Assembly (NCBI GenBank): GCA_903813345.2
Contig: CAIIXF020000012.1
Location: forward strand, 9,134,432-9,198,431
DNA length: 64,000 bases
Reading direction: 5' to 3'
Source: Owenia fusiformis
Taxonomy: Eukaryota; Annelida; Polychaeta; Sabellida; Oweniidae
Part shown: positions 25,301 through 37,300 of the stretch, piece by piece
How positions within the stretch are numbered: the stretch's first letter is position 1
Layout of the letters: each line of letters begins with the position of its first letter
Made by a program: the position numbers and the translations under genes
Notes under the pieces: model-generated
Databases searched by the model: none
What the model was told of the DNA's origin: nothing
The model's input: only the letters and a program-made list of their open reading frames with translations

Positions 25301-28300
25301 ACCGTAGAATGGCACAAGGTCATTACCCCCAAGTTGAGCCTGGACCTCCAAAGCTCTGTAATACAAACAATTACACAATGATACAAACAATTACAATTAT
25401 ACAAACAATTACAATAAAACAAACAATTACAATAAAACAAGCAATAACAATTAGAGTTACATACAAACAATTGCAATGGAAATAAATATAAACAAATGTT
25501 ATTAAGATTAATGCATTAATAAAGTATTTTGATTGATTAATTGGAGGATATCCCTTACGTGACGTTAATTTCCCACATGTGAGTGCTGCCATCTGGTCCA
25601 CCAGATGAGAACAAATACTTGCCATCCTTACTGCATACGATGTTAGATATCTATAATGAATAAAAATAATGAATAACACAGCATACCCTTAGTACCATAA
25701 TTCTAATATGAGAAGTTCATTTTTTGGAATTTCCCGCCAAAATAAAGACAGTGCATTATAAAAGGGGCATGAACATTGAAATTCTATTTCAAAATACTAT
25801 TTGGTGCAATCTCAGTCTAATCAACAATTTCAGGCATTCTTCCAATATATGTCCAAAAACTAAACAATTTTGATCTTGTCATGACGACAAATACTTTCTT
25901 TTGCCTATCTACCCCCTCATGTTAATCTTCCCCGTAATGTGAGACAATTAGCGCAAGACACATACCCCTCCAGGATGACCAATCATAGCCATTGAATTAT
26001 GTGGATTTCCATCTAGTGGCAGTTTGACAAAACCAATCTTGTCTGTGGTGATATAAGCCATGTAGCGTAAAGTGTCTGCAGTCTCGTCAACTGATGGAAT
26101 TACAACTGCTCTGTAAAATAAAGTGTTTACTTGTTATGGACTATGCCAATTGCATTATGGGAGAAAATGGTGCATTATGGGAAAACATCTGACAGAATTG
26201 TGTATTTTGGGCATTGTTATAATTTATATGACATGCTTATATCATGAGAAAGCATGTTTACACTGCTGCATTGTAGGAAAGTATCTCTTTTAGCTTTGGA
26301 ATCATAAACATCTAAATGCTATAGGTATTGCATAAATATTTTGGGAGATGCTAAATTACAAGCACAATCACATTATGGGAAAATATTTCCTTTTGCATTA
26401 TGGGAATTTACAACCTACCTCTGTGGGGGTGACCCATATGTTGGTCCTAATAGAGTTTTCCGGCACATCTTTGTGGTTGTGTTGTAAAGTTTGAATTTGT
26501 ACTGAAACATTATACAAGTCGTTAAATTTAAGGTTAACATCTGTTTAAAATGTGAGAAGTCAAATAAGGATTGACAAATATAATTGGAAAAGAAATATAT
26601 ACTTTGCTTGTTTGTTTATTTGTTTGAAGCCTTAATAAAGTTAAATTAAAATATAAATTAACTTATTTTACGAAACATTTAAGCTGTCGATAATATAACT
26701 GTATGACACTAGCTAGTCATTTATTGGAATCACAGTTATCTGTATATTTATAGAGTTGATTAATTAATGAAACCAAACTTCTGGCATATGTCTATACCTG
26801 GTTGTTCCCTGTGATTATAAAACTCTCTTTTGTAATTGAAGGATACCAAGCCATACAGAGTGGCACAGCACTTTGTTCTATTCTGTCTGAGCTGAGTAAG
26901 CGCAGATTGTCCTTGTCACTGTTTTCAAGGTCATATTCCACCTAAAATACCCATAATGCATTAGAAAAAGCAGACGTAAAGTAATGAAGAGTGCGTAATC
27001 TTTGTAGCAAGGTAAAATTCCATCAAAAATGCATTAGCAAAGGTAATAATAATATGTCACATTTAAGAGCTAAATAAGCAGACATATATCTGTCTCAAAC
27101 CATGAGCTTTCAAGAGGTTGAAAGCCCATGCTCAAACCAAAGTGAATTAGAAAATGGCAAAATACAGCTTTAGTTAATTCTAAATAATAGACAGGCTTGA
27201 TTTGCCAAGGGTTGAAAAACAAAAATCAGGTTACTTACTAAAACTCTATCTCGACCCAGAGTTAGTAGACGGGGTGCGTTGGTATCAAGCTGCACTCCGA
27301 ACATCATATCATGGATAAGTTTATAATGAGCCCGATTACGCCCCACATATACCCATGATTCCTCTTCTTGATCTTCTCCCGCACGGAATAATGTTGTCGT
27401 GAATTCCGCATCCTGTAATAATATTGAAATGATTTTTTCTTATATTGACAGCTAATTTTGTTCAGTGATATAAGTTAGTTAATTAATAACAGAAAATCTA
27501 ATAAAATGTTCCAAATGATCCCCACATACAGGATGACCCAAAAATAGGCCCTGAATACACTCAAATAACTTAAGATAAAAGATGAATCACTTCATGCATG
27601 AAGTTAACAACAAATTAAGCATCTTTATCAAGGATCATAAAAAATTTGTTTTTATTAAGTTATATTTATTTCATTTTCAAGAACTGTAAAATAAACCTCT
27701 TCAATCAATTAAAAGGTTTTAAAGTGAAAACTTCCACCTATCCATCTTTTTGCATCACATACAATAGAGGGAGAAATTCCTTACCGCTGTTGCCATAAAT
27801 TTGCAGTCATGACTGAAGGCGATATGTGTGACTGTGTCCCTGGCATAACGGAATGGTTCTTCAATGTCATCATCCAAAGTGAGGGCATCTAGGATGCTGA
27901 CACTGCCATTTGTGAAACCAACACCTGAAAAATATCAATCCCCTGATTCTTGATTGAATACTAATGCGTCAATCATATTTGATCTACAGCAAGAATACAG
28001 CAACTGTAGCTTCACAAGATCAAGAGAAATATGCAGCATAAAATATAGGGATAAGTAGTACAATGTAGATTTTCTTTTTCGATTTTGTGAAGATACGGCA
28101 GCTATGGGCCTGCCGTAGAGCAAATGTGACTGAGGGTTAAGTTAAAGTGTCTACAGGGTGGCTTGCAATTGAGCAATTGTGCATTATTAGCAATGAATTG
28201 ATTTAAAACTTTAATTTACTTAATTATCCAGTGTGCAAGAGCTCCAGCAGACAAACCTGCAGCTTTAAAAACACTTACCCAAATATTGTGCTTTGGGGTC

Positions 28301-31300
28301 AAATGCACAACAGCGAATCATCTGGCCTCTGTCAAAGTATCGAGATGCAATGACTCTCCTAGAATAAAAGGAATATATTTCTTAGAAAGGCCAGAGGGAA
28401 TCATTTGAAAACTGAAGTGATGTAAAGAAACTATTGTGTAATCAAATGAACTACTTTATTCTAAATTAATACGAGTTTCATTGTTTAAAGTAATAGCAAA
28501 AAGTGGAGAACACGATCAAAATAATAGGTGAGGTATAAGAACATTATAACGTTTATATCAAATATTTTTACTTACTTGGTTTCATAATCCCAGATCTGCA
28601 GCAGTCCAGAGTAACTCCCAATAACAACCTTGGTCCTGGAAAACATCAAAAATGACACTTAGTACAGTGAATCAAATCTCTAACACCAAAACTTTTTAAA
28701 TTACACTTAGTACAGTGACCAATTCAAATCTCTAACACCAAAACTTTTCAAATGACACTTTGTACAGTGAATCACATCTCTAATACCAAAACTTTTCAAA
28801 TGACAGTTAGTACAGTGAATCAAATCTCTAACACCAAAACTTTTCAAATGACACTTAGTACAGTGAATCACATCTCTAATACCAAAACTTTTCAATTTGA
28901 ATACATTTTCTTGCTTCAAATTTTGTCATCTCCCATTGACTCACATATCAAGAAAGCCTGAAATGTGAACACCTGCTAATATGAACACTTTTGGCCAGTC
29001 CCATTGGTGTTTGGATTAGACAGGTTTTACTGTATGTGGCATTAGGTACATAAAACAGGCTATTCACACTCCTTCCACTTTTTCATTTCTGCAGGGTATA
29101 GATGGAATTTGCCTTGGCCCAGAGATTTGCATAAATTATATTGACCAATTTTTCTTTCAAAATCTTGCAATTTTTCACCATTTTGAGCATTTTTAAGAGA
29201 TTTGAGCCAGGGTTGTCTAATTTGATTTCCACTGGAATTTTTTAAAAAATGTACCCAACTTGGCAAAAGGTGGCTAAGGGCCTGTTAAATATTGTTTTAT
29301 TAACCTGCATTAATTGAATTAAGTGTATGAATAAAAACTTCTTGAAGTATTCAGTTGCTTTTACCATGGACTTTCTTTTGAAAAACCACGCTTTTACTAA
29401 ATATGGGCTTTAAAGTATCTGTCCATTTTGAATAAATAATGAATCATAAATAACAATTTGACACAAAAGATTAATGAATAACAAATTAATTAAACCAAAT
29501 ATTAACGGATTAATTAAATCAATTATCTTCAGTATATATCATAGTACAGTAAAACCTGTCTAATCCGAACACCCATGGGACCAGCCAAAAGCGTTCAAAT
29601 TGGCAGGTGTTCAAGTTTCGAGGATATTGTTGGTTGGGGGGGATTTTCATTGTTCAGTCCACTATATTGAATACTTAATACTTAGTCAGAAAACAATACA
29701 TGTTGTTGATGAGTTTATTCTACAATAGGCCTATAGCCTGCATGTATATGCTATGTTTTATTTACATTTTGAACAATTTCATTATTTTTGGAAAAATAAC
29801 TCTTTAATTTTGGCAAAAACTTTGTAATACACTGAATAAGTATATGATAGTCTTGTATGAAATCTCATGCTTATTAAATGACTTATCTCATATTATGGTT
29901 ACATAGCACTGCTTTACTTTAGCTTGAAAAAGTCGTTCATTGTTGTTTGTTTGTTGGCACTTTTGGCATTAGCAATATTTGTGTAGATACCCTCTTCAAT
30001 TAATTTTTCACGAGTGCTCATTCGAGATGATGCATAATCTTTCAAAATATCAAGGGCATTCAGGATGTCAGATGTGCCTTTTTAGGAGGCATTTTAGTGA
30101 TAGGATATTACGAAGTTGAATTTTTTCTCTTTCTCGTGATATAATCTTGTCTGCAAATGTGTCTGTGTTGTCTTTGTGATTATAAAACATTTACTGATTG
30201 AATCCTAGCTATCATAACAGACCCATGGGATATAAAACAGTTAAGACTTGTTCATAATCCAAATCAAAAACATCCAGTTAATTTAAAATAAGGATAAACC
30301 AATTATCTACCAGATTCTCACCTTTCTCTTAATCCAAATCAAAAACATCCAGGTAATTTCTAATAATGATAAAACAATTATAATCTTGTCTGCAAATGTG
30401 TCTGTGTTGTCTCTGTAATTATAAATCACTAACTGATTGACTCCTAGCTATCATAACAGACCCATGGGATATAAAACAGTTAAGACTTGTTCATAATCCA
30501 AATCAAAAAAAAACATCCAATTAATTTAAAATAAGGATAAACCAATTATCTTCTTGATTCACACCTTTCTCTTAATCCAAATCAAAAACATCCAGGTAAT
30601 TTCTAATAATGATAAAACAATTATAATCTTGTCTGCAAATGTGTCTGTGTTGTCTCTGTGATTATAAAACATTTACTGATTGAATCCTAGCTATCATAAC
30701 AGACCCATGGGATATAAAACAGTTAAGACTTGTTCATAATCCAAATCAAAAACATCCAGTTAATTTAAAATAAGGATAAACCAATTATCTCCCAGATTCT
30801 CACCTTTCTCTTAATCCAAACATAAAACATTCAGTTCTTTTCTAATAGGATAAACCAATTAACTCCTGTATTCACACCTTTCCAAATCATCCTGTTGTTC
30901 TCCACAATTAGGGATGTCATTGAGACTTAAATAAGTTAATTAGGACAATATTGGTTCTTTGATTACATTGCATATACCAATATGTGGTTTTAATTGAAAT
31001 GTCCAGACATTTGATTTCTGATGAAATGTTCAGATTAGACAGGTCAGTTTTTCAAATCTGGTTGTTCACTGTTCAGATTAGGAGGTGTTCAGATTTCAAG
31101 GTTTTTTTAACATGGGAGTCAATGGGAGGAAAAAATGGGACCGAAAAAAAGTGTTCAAATAACCCAGATGCGAGTAGAAATAATCTTGATTTACGTCATT
31201 AAAAATTAAAAATTCAGTCAAAGTAATATCATATTTGAAATCTACATGTAAAATTACTTTTAGAAATGTGGTTTTAAAAATTGTTTATCAACTTTGAAAA

Positions 31301-34300
31301 ATTAATTTTCTTTGAAAGTGTGACTTCTAGCTCGGGGAGATTCCCCATAGACCCCATGCTATAAAATCACAAAAAATGAAATATCTTTTCTTTGAGTGGA
31401 CAGATAATATTTTGCTTTACTGGACATATTTTCATTAGTATAAGTATCAGACACATAAGGGTTATATGAAAATTGAGCCACTTAAATTGATAATATTCAA
31501 GTTTAAGGGAACTTTCTTATATACCTGCCATGTTAATTGACCCGAATCAGCCACCTGGTGGTGAAACTGGTAACTACCTACTCGCATTTGGGTAATTGGA
31601 AGGTGTTCGGATTAGCCAGGTGTTCAGATATACAGGTTTTACTGTATATAGATTATCTGTTAATTATTAATGTTTCAAGTGTCCTCTGATTATACTCTCA
31701 CCCTTACAAACATTTTCAGACTTTCTGAAAGTTTATCAATTTTGAGTTTGGACTTGCATTTGTAGAAAATGTCCACATTATACCTTCACTAATTTTACAC
31801 TACATATATTTTAAGACTTGCATTTCAACAAATAACCCAATAATAAAAATGGTTAATGCATTTGCATCAAGACTTATGATGGAAATTTATTTAAGGGCAT
31901 TTGTATCATATTTTACATTAAGTATGATGATAAGTTCAAGTTAGATAAGAAAAAACATCACAAGGTCACATAGACATATTAATACATGGTCTACATTCAA
32001 ACTTAAAAATATTTCAAGAGAATATGGAAATCTTTAAAAAGATTAATTGAAATAATAATCAAATAAAAAAATCAAAAAAATCATATGGTATATCAAGTAT
32101 GCAGTCAAATCAATAGAGGCATGATTTAAAATGACACATGATGTTGAGACTGAAAAAATGGACATGTTGTTGTTTTACATTGTTATGCTTTATGTTGATT
32201 TTCTTGTTAAAAACTCAGATGAGGACACCAGCAACCATTAGAACTACATTTCAATTAGAAAAAGAAATCAATTATCTCTGGAAAAAGGATGATAATATTA
32301 TACTTAAAGTTAAAAATGTCGAACAAAGTGCTCAGATTGTGAATCATACAGAAGGATATGTCAGAAGTTTAAATCGTGAACAGAGTTTATCAATACGTCT
32401 TTCTGATTTGAAAAATCAAGTAGAGAACTTGAGGAAGATAACACTACAGGAAGTGAAATATCACAATTTTTACGATTTTCCAGGAAAATTAGACCCAGGT
32501 GAAATGATTTATGCTGATGAGAAGAATTACTTTTCTAAAGTTTCTGAAATTAATCGAGTCAAAATAGCACACCTTCATCGAGTCAAAAGTTCGCTGAGTA
32601 AGAATTACGTGAGAACTGAAATATACGATGCAGCAATAACGCAACAATTTTGCCACAATTTTATGAAAAAATTTGGAATCAATAAGACATTTGAAGGAAA
32701 ATTCTGCCATATTGGCATTGAAAAATCGCTATGTCAAAGAGAACTTGAACGAAGACATTTTAATTTTTATGATGTCCATCCAAAAACAATTGATCAACAA
32801 GGAGATAGAAGAAGGTTTGGTCACCAAGGAGATGGAAAAACAAGGTTTGGTCACCAAGGAGATGGAATAACAAGCTTTGGTCACCAAGGAGATGGAGAAA
32901 CAAGCTTTGGTTACCAAGGAGATGAAAAAACAACTTTTGGACATTTTTATATTCAGGTTATACAGATGGGATATATTGAAACATTAGGACGTGTCACAGT
33001 ATACGACGAGGACACATTTGTGACCATATTTCCCGAAATGTGTCTCCCTGAGACCAATTTTGAATCAACTTACAAACAATTTTACAAAACAGAGGATGAA
33101 GTGTTCATTATTTCTCAATTTGGTGGCAATAATTTTTATCATACAATGGTGGAATTAATACCACGTTTGAGCCTTTTTATGGATCTTCTACAAAGTCATC
33201 CAAAAATCAAAATCCACATCATGGATATGAGCTTCACAAGAGATGTTTTAGGGTTACTTGGATTCGATTCAAATCGAATCGTATCAGGTTTTGTAAAAGC
33301 AAAGATAGCGTACCTTCCTAGGGGAACTAAGTGCGGCAATTCTGACCCTTTAACGCTACAGATTCTGTCTGATAAATATTTAGATGTACTCTCAAATAAA
33401 ATCAACTTCAACATACTCTCAAATAAAATGGATTTACACCACCAGCGCAAACATCGAAACTCCATTCTCCTTATCAAACGATCTGGAACCCGAAAATTCA
33501 AACAACATGGCCATATAAGAAACACAATCTCAAATATTGCATCAAGAAATAATCTTAACTTCCTAGAATTTTCTGATGTACCCCAGAAGAAAATACTTGC
33601 AACAGTCGCATATTTTAACAATGCCTTTTTAGTTATTGGAGCACATGGAGCGGGGTTATCAAATATTTTGTTCAGTCGCCCTGGGACTTTTATTATTGAA
33701 GTAGTCTGTCAGGGATACATAATTAACCCATGTTATTTAGACCTTAGTAGAAAACTAGGTCACAGATACTATGGTATAACATCAATGAATAAAGAAAAGA
33801 ACTGCTTTAACGGTGAACTTGAGGTTAATGTGACAGAATTAGTTGAAGCAGTAGAGTTTTTTGTGCAACAATTTATCCTCAATAAATCAGAATTATGAAT
33901 TTGTAGTTATGGAATCTGATATTTCTTAAATAATAGTTTCTGCAAAGCTCTACAGAAATGTCTAGCTACTACATTAATGTGTTTATGGAGTTACTCTGGC
34001 CATGTGTTTATGAGTTACTATGGCAACATGTTGTTGGAGCCACTACGATAATATGTTGATGTAGCTACTATGGTTATATGTTGATGGAGTTACTATGGTA
34101 ATATGTTGATGGAGCTACTATAGTAATATGTTGATGGAGCCACTACAATAATATGTTGATGGAGCTACTATGGCAATGTGTTTATGGAGTTACTCTGGCC
34201 ATGTGTTTATGAGTTACTATGGCAACATGTTGTTGGAGCCACTACGATAATATGTTGATGTAGCTACTATGGTTATATGTTGATGGAGTTACTATGGTAA

Positions 34301-37300
34301 TATGTTGATGGAGCTACTATGGTAATATGTTGATGGAGCCACTACAATAATATGTTGATGGAGCTACTATGGCAATGTGTTTATGAGTTACTATGGTAAT
34401 ATGTTGATGGAGCTACTATGGTAATATGTTGATGGATCAACTACAGTAATGTATTTATGAGTTAATCTGGTAACATGTTGATGGAACTACTATGGTAATA
34501 TGTTGATGAAGCTACTATGGTAATGTGTTTATTAGTTACTATGGTAACATGTTGATTGAAGTAATGTGGTAATATCTTGATGGAGCTATTCTGGTTGTTT
34601 ATTTAATTATGGCTATATGTTGATTATGTTACTATGGTAATATGTTGATGGAGCTACTATGGTAATATGTTGATGGATCAACTACAGTAATGTATTTATG
34701 AGTTACTCTGGTAACATGTTGATGGAACTGCTATGGTAATATGTTGATGGAGCTACTATGGTAATGTGTTTATGAGTTACTATGGTAATATGTTGATTGA
34801 GCTACTATAGTAATGTGTTTATGAGTTACTATGGTAACATGTTGATTGAAGTAATGTGGTAATATGTTGATGGAGCTATTCTAGTTGTTTATGTAATTAT
34901 GGCTATGTGTTGATTATGTGCTAAAATCACTTACTCTTCGGGATGTACTGCTAAAGCGTGCACAGCAGAATCGTGTTCTCTGTGTATCACTTCAGTGGTG
35001 CTGCCATCTGTAGTCACATGTGCACAAATTGCCGTCGTTGTGCCAATAATAAAATTCTTGACAATAAATTGTTTCGCTTTTATTGTGGCATCAGGCGGAT
35101 AATCACTATCAGGTTTTGTTCTGTAATAAAATTCAAAATGTCTCAATCCCATAATGCAATAGTAAATAAAGAAACAAGCAGATGTCACTGAAATAATTTA
35201 ATCCCATAATGCAAAAGTGATTTGAGAGAAAAGCAGACATCATTGAAAACGAAATATTTTACTACTATAATGCATCAGTAAATTGAAAGATGAGGAGACT
35301 TTGTTGAAAAATAAATATTTTCATCCCATAATGCAGTAGTATTAAGTTGAGACAAGCAGACGTCATCTGAAATCTCATCAGAAAAATGCATGTATCATAC
35401 AACTAAATTACACTCTACAAGAAATGCTAATGTAATATAAAGGAGTAGACTTAACTAGTAAGGATGAAATTTACATACTTCTGCAATACACTAAGACCAA
35501 GATTCTACAATGTAAAAAATATGAAAAAAATATTTTTTACATTGCATAATTTTAAAGACCAGTGAACACCTCTCTAGTAAACACATTGTGAATACCATTT
35601 CTCATAGCATACTCCAATGACTTCTGTATTAAAAATCTTCTGTGTTGACCTCTTAAATTACTATTTACTCATGAGACTGATCATCTTTTTTGGATCCAAG
35701 GGTGTTCATTGTACACATGGTTTATGATAGTACAGTACAATAACCCAGATGCGAGTAGAAATAATCTTGATTTACGTCATTTAAAATTCAGTCAAAGTAA
35801 TGTCATATTTGAAATCTACATGTAAAATTACATCTAGAAATGTGGTTTTAAAAAGTGTTTATCATATTTGAAAAATTAATTTTCTTTGAAAATGTGACTT
35901 CTAGCTCGGGGAGATTCCCCATAGACCCCATGCTATAAAATCACAAAAAATGAAATATCTTTTCTTTTAGTGAACAGATAATATTTTGCTTTACTGGACA
36001 TGTTTTCATTAGTATAAGTATCAGGCACATAAGGGTTATATGAAAATTGAGCCACTTAAATTGATAATATTCAAGTTTAAGGGAACTTTCTTATATACCT
36101 GCCATGTTAATTGACCCGAATCAGCCACCTGGTGGTGAAACTGGTAACTACCTACTCGCATTTGGGTAATTGGAATACATCACATAAATACTTTCATCTT
36201 TGTATGATTATCTAGTATGCTTTAGACATTTCATCTAGACTCAAAGTGATTATGTTAAAACAACAATGTTTGTCAGTGTATATTGTCTGGGGGAGAGTCA
36301 ATACAAGCTTTCTTTGGGAAAATGTACTTTAAAGCGGCTCTAAGGTCTGTGGAGAAAAAAATGGAGAAATTTTAACTTTTCTGAGCTATCGGGGCGAAGT
36401 TTGGTCTAACATCTTCTTCCTTATTCCTATTTTATACAAATGTATGCATATGGCAATATTCATCAACCAGTAGAACTGGCAAATCGTTTAGAATCTACAA
36501 TTCCATACAAGGAGTCCCACTCATAGATTTTTTCAAATTCTTTCCAAGTTGACGTCGAAACACCTAGCGATGAAATTGAAACTAATTTTTTTGGCCGCTC
36601 AAATCGATAAAATCTCTGACAGTGTGAGTCTTTTTATGAAAACTTTCTTATAGAAATCACTTGACGATTATTAGAAAGCATTAAAAGTTGAAACTGAAGC
36701 GTAATCTGAAATAAAAGTGAAAAAAAATTGCGCGGACGACAGAGAACAAACTTCCGGTTTAATAAAAAATGGCGGAGACGAAAGGAGAAAGGAAGACGAA
36801 AAATTGGAGGATTATCGATCGATATAAGGTATGTGCACAAATTCTAGTTACATACATGGAAAATAGATACATTTTTGAAGGCAACAACATATTCAAAGCT
36901 TTCATTTTACGATAGGCCCAGGATCATTGGATACGACTCGGCAGTCGATGTTCCCACTTTAACTTTTGACAAACATTGGTATTTTACCATGACTACTAAT
37001 ACTACAAGCAAGGTTCTATTACTAAGGCCATCTACAAAATAAACACATGGTATATTGAGGGTCTGGAACATACCCATGAAGGTACTATAATACAGTGCTC
37101 TAAGCAAGAATGGTATGATGGTATATCAATGGTCAGCATCAACCAAAAACAGGCCTTTACAAATTAATAATTATCAGTTTTTTTGAATTTTTTTAGCCTG
37201 TTCAGCCCTCACTAGTCAAACTTTTTGAAAGAATTTATACATTTTATTTTATTTGAAATAAAAAATTATTTTCCAAAATCCGCTCAACAGATAATTAACT

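Larger units (their letters stand above)
29547..31644 (-). mobile_element. Decayed pogo/Tigger-type DNA transposon
   Basis: Terminal inverted repeats CAGTAAAACCTGTCTAATCC and, at the other end, CAGGTTTTACTG are flanked by TA (29545-29546 and 31645-31646). Near 29914-30092 on the minus strand are an ATG reading [10 protein letters not shown] and, in another frame, a transposase-like C-terminal tail ending [12 protein letters not shown] with a TAA at 29914-29916. Most of the catalytic DDD region between them is missing, so the element is an internally deleted relic. It contains an inner tandem repeat and a nested MITE (31162-31593), and lies in CFAP251 intron 10. Confidence 0.65.

Noticed and set aside
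33196-33621. 141-codon ORF antisense to the GT61 gene
   Set aside because: Shadow of the GT61 coding frame; the sense frame has clear family motifs and the antisense has none.
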